Below are positions 9,601 through 17,999 of a stretch of 64,000 nucleotides of DNA, piece after piece. Location: assembly GCF_000187245.1 (NCBI RefSeq), contig NC_027863.1, forward strand, positions 494,735 to 558,734. Reading direction: 5' to 3'. The translations under genes and the position numbers were made by a program. Under the pieces are notes generated by a model. It worked only from the letters and a program-made list of their open reading frames with translations, did not search any database and had not been told where the DNA came from. The stretch is from Ogataea parapolymorpha DL-1. Lineage: Eukaryota; Ascomycota; Pichiomycetes; Pichiales; Pichiaceae. Position 1 is the first letter of the stretch; the number at the start of each line of letters is the position of its first letter.

Positions 9601-12490
9601 CTGAAAGACCACAAGACGGACCATTGATTTTCAGCAGAATTTCGGGACAGCTGAAAGACAAATTCAACATATCAAAAATCACCTCCTCAGGAAGGTCTAA
9701 AGAATTCTCTGAATCATTGTATCCTACCGCAAGTGACCCAAGAGAACGGCGGACAATGTCAAGAAAAATGGGCTCTGATTCAACAACTATCTGTCCTGGA
9801 TGGAAATCCCACCTGCAATAATAAGTTGGTTCATCTGGAGGGAGCCCAAATGCTCTGTGGCCATGCACTGGAAGATGATCAATAAAGAGCTGAGGATCAA
9901 ATTTCACATGTTTGGAGGTGGTGTTAAAAATCATGTCCTCGTCGACGCTTTCCAGCGAACGGCCATAGATCTCTGAAAAATTAGCTTGGAGATCCATGTA
10001 GTAGTTATTGAATCGGAGATCAATATCTAGGCTTTCGAAATGAAGTGCGACGTGTGTTTCACAGTCATAATTATGTGCTGGCAAGACCAGACATCCATTT
10101 TTGACACAAAAGGAAAAGTGTAGGTCCGTTTCGTTTCGTAGTTTTATTCCGAACGGCTTGAACTCTTCTGGTGCTGATTTTTCACGAGACTTGTCGTTCA
10201 TGTCTTCGAGAAATTCTCCAAGGGTCTGGAAGTTAATGTCTTCCCCAAAATAGTTGGCTTTGAGAAGCAACACATACTTGATGATGAATCCATAGCATTC
10301 AAGCGTTGTATCCTCACAAAAGCAATTGACTACAATGTTGTCAACTGTATCTATGTCGATCACGTTGAAATAGGTGAATGATCCGGACATCTCAAAGTTA
10401 TTAGCTCTTCCAACCTCTTTCTTTCGCAGGAAATTATATCCTGTATGCCATGGTGGGAAATGAACAGCCAAATCGAAAGTGGTGTTGAGCTTGTAGTCAA
10501 AAACCGTCGACTTTCGATACACCGTATCTAAGGGAATCTCGACGGCCAAATCCAGTTCGGATCCACAAAATGAAACATATATGTTGTCATTGTAGTCTAA
10601 AGGATGGCTAACAATATTTTTTTCGTTCAAGTTGAGAGAGATATTGTAATTGTAAACCTTCCAATTGATTTTATAGAAAAATGGACGGAATAGCTCGTAA
10701 GGAGTTGGATTTCCAGAGCTAAAATCCCCAAACATGTCTGTGAGCAACTCAATATGCTCTCTAAGTAAGTATAGTTCAGCATTCGTAGACCTGTTTTGAA
10801 AACTCCAGGTTGCAGCGCCATTCCATTGCAAAGGATACCCTACATCTGCATTTATAGTGTGTTTCATGGCTTTGAAAAACACCTCATGATTCACACTGGA
10901 AGAGATGACTGGGTTATTAAAATCCACGTGAAATTTATTTGACCATCCGCTCTCTGCGCTGGGGATGTACGAGGTTGAAATATTAAAGGTGGAATTTTGT
11001 CCCACCTTAAGTTCCAACCAGCCAAACGGTCTGCGCTCTAGCTGATTTTGAGAGCTGTCACTGTTGGAATAAAGAATGTCTTTGCTGCTCTCTCTAAACG
11101 GAATCCGTAGCACCAGGTCGTCCACACTTTCAATAAATAGTTTGAATCCTTCGTATTGCCGTTTAGACCCTGCTTTGAGACGGCTGAGCGGTTCAGCGTC
11201 CCTGCAGACGGAAGGAAATAGCATTTGATGAAGAAAAGCACGCTCTTTTTCGGCCCACGGTCCGTAATAAATAACTCCTTCTGAAACCGATATGTCGATG
11301 TTGTTCGCTGGAGGTGCTTGGCCATTTCCGATATCTGGTTCATCAGCGGAGATATTGGCCGGCGATGCTGGCGTATTCCCTGGAATGTCGTAGTAATAAT
11401 GGATATCCACGTAGTCGGAGTCGAATATATGAGTGTACCGCGCGTACTCGGACTGTGAGAACACAAGCGCGTCTTCTTTCTTGTCAGAAGGTGTGCTTTC
11501 GTCAAAAGAACTCAACGTCGAACTATCGTAGGACAAATATCTTTCAAGACCGCGCCAACGATGCAGCTCTTCCTCCTTAGTCTTCTGGCTATCTTGTTTG
11601 GTACCATTATGATACAGCCCCAATTTCTCAAGAAACCTCTTGAACTTATGATTTTGGTCCCGATCAAATTCTTTTGTGATCTGATCCATACCTTCGTATG
11701 AAACATTTGGCTTGAGATACAATTGTAGCTGGTTTGCCCTAACATCGTGATCAACCCGACATTTATCGTATTTCGAAGCTGGCCGAAGAAAATCAAAAAG
11801 TCCTTCCAAGGATGTGTATGATCCAACCAAAAGGGATGTTGTTGTCTGGTTGCCTATTACAAATCCGCCTTGCTTTATCAAGACCTTGAGGGGAAGCAAT
11901 TTGATAAATTGTGGGACATAGCGCTCGCCCGATTCTTCAGAGTCGTTGATTGTATTTTGATCGCTGCTACTTTCGCTGCTGCGACTTGTAGAGTACGATT
12001 GCTTTTCAGCATGACTGGTCTCCCTATTCAACTTTTCCAGCAACTCTTCGTAAACATTCATTCGGTTGTAGACAAAAACCTCAAGGCCGTAGATTTCCAT
12101 CAGCAACCGTGTTGGAAGTAGCCCGTTTTTTGTATTCTCCTGCTCAGTAACAAATCCAGATTGGCGCACGGATGTGAGCCAATATCTCCATGTTAGCCAC
12201 CCTTGATGAATTAGGATCATCTCGTTTTTGGTTATAATCGTGACATTTTTAAAGAAAAGTCGTCCTCCGAGAAAGGAGACTTTGTATGACTGAACTTTTA
12301 ATCGTATCTTGTATCGCTTCCATAGAATATATTTCAACAGAAAAGACACTATTGACCCCATTAAGCGATTGAAGTAGAATAGTATTCCAATGGAACCAAG
12401 CAGAGCTATAACCCATTCAACCATGTACACCCATTGCAGGTTGATCGATCGGTTGACCGACGCATAGCCGAATTGTGTTGTAACGTCCAT
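3674..12490 (-). CDS. CSF1: Csf1, bridge-like lipid transfer protein (BLTP1 family)
   Basis: A 2938-residue protein of the Csf1/Tweek/KIAA1109 (BLTP1) family. These are long hydrophobic-groove proteins anchored in the ER that move phospholipids at contact sites; in yeast Csf1 is linked to cold tolerance, lipid homeostasis and phosphatidylethanolamine supply for GPI anchors. One N-terminal transmembrane segment is visible at about residues 24-45. It is followed by the family's conserved start of the groove (SFLGGRLFFKNVTI, then GWLTWRYWL). Length closely matches S. cerevisiae Csf1 (about 2958). I start at the ATG at 12490; three upstream in-frame codons begin with TTG, not ATG. No frameshift or intron signal seen. 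It is the largest gene in the window and transcribes toward TSC11. Confidence 0.93.
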   Translation of the reverse strand: MDVTTQFGYASVNRSINLQWVYMVEWVIALLGSIGILFYFNRLMGSIVSFLLKYILWKRYKIRLKVQSYKVSFLGGRLFFKNVTIITKNEMILIHQGWLTWRYWLTSVRQSGFVTEQENTKNGLLPTRLLMEIYGLEVFVYNRMNVYEELLEKLNRETSHAEKQSYSTSRSSESSSDQNTINDSEESGERYVPQFIKLLPLKVLIKQGGFVIGNQTTTSLLVGSYTSLEGLFDFLRPASKYDKCRVDHDVRANQLQLYLKPNVSYEGMDQITKEFDRDQNHKFKRFLEKLGLYHNGTKQDSQKTKEEELHRWRGLERYLSYDSSTLSSFDESTPSDKKEDALVFSQSEYARYTHIFDSDYVDIHYYYDIPGNTPASPANISADEPDIGNGQAPPANNIDISVSEGVIYYGPWAEKERAFLHQMLFPSVCRDAEPLSRLKAGSKRQYEGFKLFIESVDDLVLRIPFRESSKDILYSNSDSSQNQLERRPFGWLELKVGQNSTFNISTSYIPSAESGWSNKFHVDFNNPVISSSVNHEVFFKAMKHTINADVGYPLQWNGAATWSFQNRSTNAELYLLREHIELLTDMFGDFSSGNPTPYELFRPFFYKINWKVYNYNISLNLNEKNIVSHPLDYNDNIYVSFCGSELDLAVEIPLDTVYRKSTVFDYKLNTTFDLAVHFPPWHTGYNFLRKKEVGRANNFEMSGSFTYFNVIDIDTVDNIVVNCFCEDTTLECYGFIIKYVLLLKANYFGEDINFQTLGEFLEDMNDKSREKSAPEEFKPFGIKLRNETDLHFSFCVKNGCLVLPAHNYDCETHVALHFESLDIDLRFNNYYMDLQANFSEIYGRSLESVDEDMIFNTTSKHVKFDPQLFIDHLPVHGHRAFGLPPDEPTYYCRWDFHPGQIVVESEPIFLDIVRRSLGSLAVGYNDSENSLDLPEEVIFDMLNLSFSCPEILLKINGPSCGLSVQLETLHLTISDQSSATYNSRINFKIENIVLQGINETDTVMDVRTSVYVSDFVRKPDFATRKEAQRAHIKNHDAPFHRCPFLLLPNDRDKIYHENYGGLRPFLNFPDVPPPLNTNSLDLLILSYPERLKAALRDDEDSDTSSFPDDSMSCAADSSPEISTENDGFEVDSIVCNFDTIDGYIDPKIALVLSYIMSNKEVISVTNVLDEIQNDFISHLTKKHATNSQKVNIKALIPMITLKVTESRFSGNCVDISISNPTLTAAIEPEGGLDSFAADISGISIQILKSGRSVCSLDMTKLKTDLFNSKLSTSVMIDEEHLYFDVDPTSLQWVENYISILADPIKKASAKISEAMANSAKAKIDTVYSISKGGTDYSVRHDPSCITKPSYISKFSDEHIRREDSWKIITRIRHIAYNLPKSWHDVTQKRFDEHSWNAPEDAKQRVFDVFLNWRRWEFSNISSSYVLMSVFGDTTSRVEQKSFSLTAALSTSKLNVHPFRNLVVIENLELALSKGKLSEELYQMATELSMINVHDQINVGVSIGAFNTNISSMKKSIPYISDLVADMASKANAKQIVEVTNKSEPDPIFFNTNILFKEFSHQVAIDRSSVNVRGSNSVLTLSGIKTSKDLIFAMLLNNTTLGIDIMLDKMKIAQLKCFENSLLVSKAKSAGHGQIYVDLSTSSINVSAGSGSDFYLKALDVLINEEYEVLAPLINNLRQGQEIESQRQGSPVTQSSNEFFAQLQGKVTGSIFVSKLSLQLEVLSPILYKMDVQDIAFEFSASDQGATSNFTVSRISSRIISTSTSQQVQFGTVSVGNLKFLTSFIEKYGRFDVFAQVHADQLGINCSQRNFIYLAKLAETDYRVAEEYLKKFRSRFHNLSQKLGSKSNHVSKPSDSSFIVKTAAAVALNSFSFTCLLNDNRTFLECGKITMKFATSDFNYTGNKPQGFLKLPSTKFSMLSHGPQTSRFTICDVNLELKGSTSVSSEKKLHEVELISEHCRFVLDPHLTRELLDVYFEFQKKFNTYKFPSKPAPRQNVSAEEIWDLLSVYSIRIVSKNMCIGWLLPKQERTLSNSSDIPGFIVGYEKAETVCSTKTGNVLVSSLYLATAHGNNSMNFYSTSDESLSANRAYFPRFELDYKVSQTAEGRDIDAELHGDKVDFKLETTLFSVADRLAWSVVHVQEKLETMIFHEIAHAETADGSPTLFSSIHSNLRLIGCIFAFNGASIMIINPTTDSNHKPTSLCLQAPSVRIATEYIKCRDSVKKHVVSIQAVTSSTDNALSASCVPVIVSLANSVKSFANRNHAKKSKLPATRKPDERRLSVGEKEPVGVSLERVFEKFKINFSLKVEPQRLTLSCEPSAKVEAAVSTNGLFWHFNTDTDLITTTICIEQLRAKLQHVYSKETSGSLGINDILLSATVAKADGVKTMSNTSKISNIDSYLNIQQRQDVDIFREIWLPSELYKGSVEKPQQSEDMSLQNIAARVKDMSDTTVLPWILTLLVGKVKLKVDLGFSLGTLDVEADKCWVKSTKVTNRDQNLKLELGQLRITSEGRLGGLLVVERARMASAISWSKERGMENIPLVFLSAGFRSLETKISLDYHIFCIAVITKAMASIYNKSVDNHADKLVGKTSMESFNVYMTALTASNFVDIYTIGLRIRQDIKISYHQTLNDALDDQTESFKDSMRPSESSLSLPASRKTDTSSSSTVKTVEMFLDVIDEFYTDLDVHIGSMQLQIFPSSLLDTQALVIRVGASRAKFEQIKTSLMENKLDMNLDNFTVALSSFKTKPTEASLGEPGVRSYVKLANTAIGGSIFVFPSLNVYMDAFQHPGSNLVKFKFSSSFGGNVDVRWKLGSVYFIREMWYSHATTLKTRLTALRIFTSGYGTDFDDLLEENYKESIFEAVNLEDRLKDVESDEKYVYVPLEEPHIETPRLRDLGNATPPLEWFGLHRNKFPNLTHQFVIVGLQQLVKEAETRYANVLK

Positions 12491-12806
12491 GGCTAACAAC
12501 GCATAACTTGGTGTTTAGTTTAAACAAAATATTTACTTTGGGGGCAGGCGCGAGGTGTCGAATTTATTACACAATCTTACTCGGGCCATTGACAAGGGAA
12601 TGGTCCAGAGATGCTTCTGCAGCGGGTCAAAAGAAGACACATACATGGTAGCGTTGATCGTCTGTTGCAAATGACAACAACCAGTCGAGAGTGATCGGCT
12701 TGGCCATTAATTATTATGTAAGCAAAAGATTGTAAATCCTGGGCTCTAAACCTAAATTTGAAATATTGTAGTGGCAAAACAGTTGAACATCCTTGTAATA
12801 TTTGAC
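12491..12806. other. Divergent intergenic region CSF1 / RPN5
   Basis: About 316 bp separating the CSF1 and RPN5 start codons. It holds a PACE-like site close to RPN5 (listed separately). A short minus-strand reading frame opens at an ATG at 12707 and closes after about 25 codons; overlapping frames are also short, and nothing in them resembles a known protein. No tRNA-like B box seen. I treat it as a bidirectional promoter. Confidence 0.6.
12770..12778 (+). promoter_or_regulatory. PACE-like Rpn4 site upstream of RPN5
   Basis: The sequence AGTGGCAAA differs at one position from the proteasome-associated control element GGTGGCAAA bound by Rpn4 in S. cerevisiae. It lies on the coding strand only about 30 nt before the RPN5 ATG, closer than usual, so it may sit at or near the transcription start. 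Its presence before a proteasome subunit gene supports function; binding is inferred. Confidence 0.5.
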
Positions 12807-14138
12807 ATGTCGAGAGAGGCTCCATTGAAAGCTGAAAAAGATTTCACCGAGACGCTGGACGAGCAATTGCCTCAAATTGAGCAGTTGTCCAAATCGGACT
12901 ACAAGTCTGCTGTCGACAAGCTGCTGTTGTTGGAGAAGCAAACAAGGCAAGCGTCCGATCTGGCTTCTTGTAAGAGGATCATGATAACCTTGATGGACCT
13001 TTTGGCTTCAAAGAAGGACTGGTCTCTGCTCAACGAGCAGATCTTGTTGCTTTCCAAGAAGCAGGGGCAACTGAAAGACTCCGTTAGGGTAATGATTCAA
13101 CAAGCGATTTCCCATCTCGATGAAATTCAAGATTTGGAAACAAAGATTCAAACGATAGAGACCATTCGCACAGTGACCGAAAACAAAATCTTTGTGGAAA
13201 TCGAGCGTGCACGGGTGACAAGAATACTCAGTGATATTCTATTGGAGAAGAAGAATGATTTGGATAAAGCGTGCGATGTGTTGTGCGAATTGCAGGTCGA
13301 GACGTACGGGTCTATGGAGCTGAGTGAAAAGATTGAGTTTATTTTGAGACAAATGACTTTGAGCAACAAGAGAGGAGATTATCAGATGTCTAAGATGCTC
13401 TCGAGAAAGATCCTGGTGAGATCTTTGGAGAAGTTTGCAGACCAAAAATTGGAGTACTACAGACTAATGATTGACATTGCTTTGAGTGAAGACGACTATA
13501 TCAACCTGGTGAAGTATTATCTCGCCATCTACGACATCCCGAAGATAAAGGGAGACAGCAACGAGTCTTTGAAGGCTTTGAGACAGATTGTCTACTACAG
13601 TGTGCTTTCGCCGTATTCCAATTTGCAGAACGATCTGATCTCTAGAGTGAAGATAGACAAAAACGTTGATAAGCTGCCAACTGAAAAGGAGATCCTTAAG
13701 CTGTTCACTGCAGACGAGCTGATCAACTGGAAAGAAACTGAGGCACGGTTTGGCGATTATTTGTTTAGGGATACCACCTTTGATCAGTCGACTGAGAAAG
13801 GTAAGCTGCATTACAAAGATCTCCAGAAGCGCGTGATAGAATACAATTTGAGAATAGTCTCAAAGTATTACTCATCTATTAGATTGGAAAGGTTATGTGA
13901 GCTGCTGCAACTGGAACAACAGGATGTTGAACTGAACATCATCGAGTTGGTGAATAATGGAGTTATCTACGCTAAGATAAACCGGCCACTGAAGATTGCC
14001 AGCTTTATCAAGCCGAAGAACGAGAATGAGTATTTGAATGAGTGGAGTTCAAATATCGACCAGCTTCTTAGCAGTATAGAGACTGTCGAGCATTTGATCA
14101 CTAAGGAGGAGATGATGTATGCTGCGAAGGTGAAATAA
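12807..14138 (+). CDS. RPN5: 26S proteasome lid subunit Rpn5
   Basis: Non-ATPase subunit of the 19S regulatory particle lid, needed for lid assembly and placement of the Rpn11 deubiquitinase; Rpn5 is also shared with the COP9 signalosome in some yeasts. The product is 443 residues, near the S. cerevisiae length of 445. The N-terminus is highly conserved (MSREAPLKAEKD, then KTRQASDLAS), which fixes the ATG at 12807; the upstream in-frame extension would need a GTG start. Helical repeats fill the first ~290 residues and a PCI domain covers roughly 290-410 (RVIEYNLRIVSKYYSSI, LERLCELLQL). A PACE-like site lies just upstream. The gene converges on the next gene with only 17 bp between stop codons. 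Confidence 0.95.
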   Translation: MSREAPLKAEKDFTETLDEQLPQIEQLSKSDYKSAVDKLLLLEKQTRQASDLASCKRIMITLMDLLASKKDWSLLNEQILLLSKKQGQLKDSVRVMIQQAISHLDEIQDLETKIQTIETIRTVTENKIFVEIERARVTRILSDILLEKKNDLDKACDVLCELQVETYGSMELSEKIEFILRQMTLSNKRGDYQMSKMLSRKILVRSLEKFADQKLEYYRLMIDIALSEDDYINLVKYYLAIYDIPKIKGDSNESLKALRQIVYYSVLSPYSNLQNDLISRVKIDKNVDKLPTEKEILKLFTADELINWKETEARFGDYLFRDTTFDQSTEKGKLHYKDLQKRVIEYNLRIVSKYYSSIRLERLCELLQLEQQDVELNIIELVNNGVIYAKINRPLKIASFIKPKNENEYLNEWSSNIDQLLSSIETVEHLITKEEMMYAAKVK

Positions 14139-14155
14139 ATAAATGTGAAAGTAAA

Positions 14156-14978
14156 TTATGCTTCACGCTGTTGTAGTTCCAGCTCTTTTCGTTTGCGAGC
14201 GCTTTCAACGAGATTATTCCATCGTTCTTTTAATTTGATAATCTGATTTTCCAGAACAATTCTATCGCGTTCCTGCGTAGCAATTTTCTGTTGTAGCTGG
14301 TCAATCACGCTCTTGAGTTGCTCGTACTGATCCCCTGACTGCTGTGGTGGGCCATTTTTCAGCAATACGAGGAGATCCCCGATGAACTCGTGATTAGCCA
14401 TCAATTCACTATAATAAACTAGATTAAGTTCCGTGAGAACGCTGTTCTTAGCCTTCAGCTCCTCTATTCCCTGCTGCTTTGAGGATTTTTCTTTAAAGTT
14501 GATCAGCTGGAGATCGTGTTCAAGCTTGTTGATTTTATCTTGCTCGATGAACTTCACCTTGTTGGAAGACAGATCAAAGTTGAGGTTTTTGACCATGAGA
14601 AGTTTTATATGCTCAATAAGCATCTGATTGTTGGGCTCCTCGCAGAGCTCCTTTTCTTGAACCGGAGTTTTATCTCGCTGTTGTTTATATTCCTTGGATT
14701 TTTGAACTAGCTTAAGCTGGTCTATACGTTTGATTATTTGCGACTTAAGGGTTGTAAGTGAATTGAGCGTGTTGAAGTGGTTTATCAGCGATTCTTCAGC
14801 TATTCTATCAATTATGTCCTGTAATAATGCAATTGAAGACTCGTGACAGCTGATTGAACGACTGTAATCGCCTTTCATCATTGCCCTCTCGGCATTGTGC
14901 TCGCTCTCATACACCTTTCTGTTAGGTCCTCAAATATAATACCCACCTCTGAAAGTCCATGCATTGTTAATATACCAT
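14156..14978 (-). CDS. MIT/coiled-coil protein, Atg38-like (probable intron after ATG)
   Basis: The long exon (14156-14914) encodes about 252 residues. It starts with a MIT-type helical hairpin (AERAMMKGDYSRSISCHESS), continues through coiled coil, and ends in a basic coiled-coil tail (LKERWNNLVESARKRKE). This layout matches Atg38/NRBF2, the stabilising subunit of the autophagy PI3-kinase complex (Vps34-Vps15-Atg6-Atg14). The open frame has no ATG before the hairpin: it opens at GTG, and the first internal ATG would remove part of the first helix. An ATG at 14978-14976 followed directly by GTATAT, and a CTAAC at about 14925-14921 before an AG at 14916-14915, suggest a one-codon first exon and a 61-nt intron that keeps the frame (253 residues). 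The Atg38 assignment and the splice model are inferences. Confidence 0.5.
14915..14975 (-). other. Candidate 61-nt intron directly after start codon
   Basis: On the minus strand: donor GTATAT right after an ATG, branch-like CTAAC, then AAAG 6 nt later, matching the CTAAC-to-AG distance in SEC61 of this window. Length fits the 48- and 53-nt introns of COP1 and SEC61. Weaknesses are the GTATAT donor and an earlier AG right after CTAAC that would have to be skipped. Confidence 0.4.
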
Positions 14979-15057
14979 AATTATTATTTCAGGGGCTGCC
15001 AAAAAGAAGCCGGGAATTTTATAATAATCACCTTTTTATCTTTGGCGGGTCATCATC

Positions 15058-16548
15058 ATGACCAACGTCAAGCTTTTACAGAAGGACGCTATCACTCTAG
15101 ATCGATTCTGGGACATTGCAAATGACCTGTTTCATTCAGACAGGCAATTCGATGAGCTTCGAGATGGCTGTACGGAGGACAAGGTCAATTCGCTACTGGT
15201 GAACTACTTGACTCTTGTTTGTGAACATTGCGACCAGCTCACAACACCTGACACTGAAGAGCAGTTTTATAATGACATCTCAGAGTATGTCACGTGCCAC
15301 AGATACTATCGATCAAACATGCAGTTCTGTGTTCGCAAAATGCTATCGTTGCTCACGTACAGTGTTGGTTGCAATGAGAGTAATTTGGGGCTGGAATTTG
15401 ACATGCTGGACAACGTCACGAGGGAACAGGTCAACGACTCCATTACGGTGAACGAGAAGCTAATACGAATAATCGGGTGGATCCTCATAGTTAACTACCA
15501 GTCGGATAAGGACGCCCTTCTGCAGATTTTAAAAAATTTCAATGGATTTGAGACTCTGGCAGGTGTGCTGTCGAATTATTCACGAATATCACACAATTCG
15601 AATGATAAGGACCCGTATATTGCGAACTACTCGCCTTACTTCGAGCTGTTCTATGAGCTTTGCAAAAATTACGAATTTGAAAGCACAGAGCTTGACCACG
15701 TCCAGTCGCAGCTACTTGAGTACTTATTTGAGAGCCTGGAGGTCGTACCAAAAGAGAACAACATCCTAAATTTTATGAAATTCAAGCTGCTGCTGGTGCT
15801 CAACGAGCAGTTTATGGTCTCTCAGTTTTCGTCGACGGCAGATAGCTCGTATCAGATAGAAAACCGGTTTTTCATCAAAATGACAGAGAATAGTCAACGA
15901 TTCCAACATTTCAACGAGGTACTCATTTTGAACTTCAATAGAGAACAGGACCATGTTATTCAGATACTAATGCTCAAGGTGCTGTATCTGGTGTTCACCA
16001 CCTCCCACACGTGTGGCAAATTTTATATTAACGATCTCAAACTCATTATAGATATCATGATCCGAGAACTGTTCAATCTGTCGACTGTGAAAGAAGAAGC
16101 GTTGATCAACACGTATTTGCGCGTGCTGTATCCGATGATACTATTTTCAAGCATCAAGGAAGAAGGATACAAAAGAGAAAGCATTTCTGAGGTCCTCAGA
16201 TATCTCGTCGGGGCAGAGCAAACCTCTGAGACTACCAAACGGCTGGCCGAACGGTGCCTGGTGCTGGACTTTTTTAACGACAAGTATGGCAGTCCCTTGA
16301 TTACAAGAAACCCTGCGCCATACATTCTTTCGCGTGAAAACTCGTCGCAGTCGTCTGTGGTGAGCGAGATTGACTCGCCAGACTCGCCAACTGCACCCAT
16401 ACACCGAAGCAGGAGCAATTCGTCGGTCTCGTCGCAGGATTCGAAAGGACTTCATCGCAAACGGCCACCTCCCCCGCCTCCACGCCGGTACAACCAGAGA
16501 AACGGTTCCGAGCTGATGCTGAGTCGGACCAAGGTGGCCAATAAATAG
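15058..16548 (+). CDS. LDB17: Ldb17, SPIN90/Dip1-family actin patch regulator
   Basis: 496 residues, close to S. cerevisiae Ldb17 (491). The SPIN90/Dip1/Ldb17 family has an armadillo-like leucine-rich fold (DUF2013) that activates Arp2/3 complex without a pre-existing filament and seeds actin at endocytic patches. The helical domain spans about residues 15-400 (MLKVLYLVFTTSHTCGKFYINDLKLI is a typical stretch, shown here in part). The tail is Ser-rich with a proline tract at about 470-475 flanked by basic residues (RKRPPPPPPRR), a likely ligand for SH3 domains or profilin. The gene diverges from the Atg38-like gene across about 80-140 bp. High confidence in the family. Confidence 0.9.
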   Translation: MTNVKLLQKDAITLDRFWDIANDLFHSDRQFDELRDGCTEDKVNSLLVNYLTLVCEHCDQLTTPDTEEQFYNDISEYVTCHRYYRSNMQFCVRKMLSLLTYSVGCNESNLGLEFDMLDNVTREQVNDSITVNEKLIRIIGWILIVNYQSDKDALLQILKNFNGFETLAGVLSNYSRISHNSNDKDPYIANYSPYFELFYELCKNYEFESTELDHVQSQLLEYLFESLEVVPKENNILNFMKFKLLLVLNEQFMVSQFSSTADSSYQIENRFFIKMTENSQRFQHFNEVLILNFNREQDHVIQILMLKVLYLVFTTSHTCGKFYINDLKLIIDIMIRELFNLSTVKEEALINTYLRVLYPMILFSSIKEEGYKRESISEVLRYLVGAEQTSETTKRLAERCLVLDFFNDKYGSPLITRNPAPYILSRENSSQSSVVSEIDSPDSPTAPIHRSRSNSSVSSQDSKGLHRKRPPPPPPRRYNQRNGSELMLSRTKVANK

Positions 16549-16623
16549 TGTGTAATTAAAAATGTCAAAAATATTTATTTATTTGATTAGTCTTGAGGTT
16601 GAATTATTAGAACATTGAGCATC

Positions 16624-17976
16624 ATGTCCCTTGCTTTGCGAAGTCTCAGGTGCTCCCCAGTATCAAGAAGGCTGCTATTTGTGCGATATCAGTCACGGTA
16701 TCCAACAAACATGCCGCCCAATAAGACCTTGCAAAAGCAGCATGTGTTGCGCTCGGGATTGGAGAGATTCATTCAGAAACAGGCAGCTCGGCCAGTGCCG
16801 ACTGTGGCGCTTAACGACCTTCTCAAATTTAACTCTGCAGCCTCGCACAGAGACAAGTCGCTGATGCTGGTGGAGAACGCCAACGAGACGTTGAACGATA
16901 TGGTGGTCTTAGTGACTAGGCGACTCATACAATTCATGAAACTGCCCTACATTGTGGTCCTGAACGCCAAAATCGCCGACATTTACAACGCATATTTGGA
17001 TACGTTGAAAGTGATTTTGGAATTTGTGGCCGAGTGCGACCCGGCAAGTGAGTTAACTGAAGAGTTCACTTTCAAGATCCAAAATTTAGATCAAAATGAT
17101 CTGTTCCTCCAAATGCTGAAAAAGACCATCGACATGCACACCGATAACCTATCGACATTGAGCGAGGGATTTGAGGAAATATCTGGACTGAATCTTGTTG
17201 ATGACAAGACGTTTCTGAACGACCATCTGAAGGAGCGGATTTTGATGCGCTTGCTGGCCAACCATCACATCCAGCTCACCGAGCAGCTGAATTACAAAGG
17301 GGAAGAGCTGGAAAGGTTAGACCAGATTGGTATGATCGAGCCGAACATGAACGTTCTTGAGGTTCTGCACCGCTCGTTTGTGTTTGTCAACGACATGGCT
17401 GCCCTGAAATATGACGAGAAGATCCGGATGAACCTGAAAACGGTGACAATTAACGGCGACGATACCACTACAGAGCAGATTGTGGAGAACTTTGAGTCGC
17501 CAGACGGTCTAGAGCCGCTTAAATTCCCATATATTTCCAGTCACATCGAGTATGTGTTGAACGAAATCTTCAAGAACTCGACACGGGCCCACATAGAAAA
17601 CAGAGTGAAAAAGCCAGTGGACGTGCTCATAGTCGTGAACAAGCCCAATGTTGAAAAGCCAGGCCCACAATTCTACAAGCTAGAAATGCGGATCGTCGAC
17701 CATGGACTAGGAATAAAGCCTGAAGTTTTGGACAAGCTATTTGACTATTCGTTCACCACTTTTGAGTCTGAGGTTGTAGAGGAGGATTCCTACAAGACTC
17801 TCAATAATACGGGCGCCAATCAGGCCAATATCATAGCTGGCATGGGCTACGGTTTGCCGCTGAGTCTCACTTATAACAGACTGTTCAACGGCGATATCGA
17901 GCTCAAGTCCGTTTATGGCCAGGGAACAACTGTTTACCTCAAATGGGTCGGAGTCGATGCTAAACAAATACCTTAA
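16624..17976 (+). CDS. Mitochondrial pyruvate dehydrogenase kinase (PDK/BCKDK family, Pkp1/Pkp2 type)
   Basis: A 450-residue protein kinase of the GHKL fold that phosphorylates and switches off mitochondrial alpha-ketoacid dehydrogenase, in yeast the pyruvate dehydrogenase E1alpha subunit. The first ~25 residues are rich in Arg and Ser without acids, consistent with a mitochondrial presequence. The ATP-binding Bergerat motifs are all present: N box near residue 310 (NEIFKNSTRAH), G1 box near 358 (DHGLGI) and G2 box near 405 (GMGYGLPLS), followed by the conserved YGQGTTVYL strand. I start at the ATG at 16624 because the codon three triplets upstream is TTG. I cannot say whether it is the Pkp1 or Pkp2 orthologue. 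It converges on RSM18 with a 23-bp gap. Confidence 0.88.
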   Translation: MSLALRSLRCSPVSRRLLFVRYQSRYPTNMPPNKTLQKQHVLRSGLERFIQKQAARPVPTVALNDLLKFNSAASHRDKSLMLVENANETLNDMVVLVTRRLIQFMKLPYIVVLNAKIADIYNAYLDTLKVILEFVAECDPASELTEEFTFKIQNLDQNDLFLQMLKKTIDMHTDNLSTLSEGFEEISGLNLVDDKTFLNDHLKERILMRLLANHHIQLTEQLNYKGEELERLDQIGMIEPNMNVLEVLHRSFVFVNDMAALKYDEKIRMNLKTVTINGDDTTTEQIVENFESPDGLEPLKFPYISSHIEYVLNEIFKNSTRAHIENRVKKPVDVLIVVNKPNVEKPGPQFYKLEMRIVDHGLGIKPEVLDKLFDYSFTTFESEVVEEDSYKTLNNTGANQANIIAGMGYGLPLSLTYNRLFNGDIELKSVYGQGTTVYLKWVGVDAKQIP

Positions 17977-17999
17977 TTTATGTACATGGAGTTTCTAAA

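Noticed and set aside
12577..12707. Small protein gene between CSF1 and RPN5
   Set aside because: Frames here are 25-60 codons, shift relative to each other, and resemble no known small protein; possible splicing would need a 22-nt intron.
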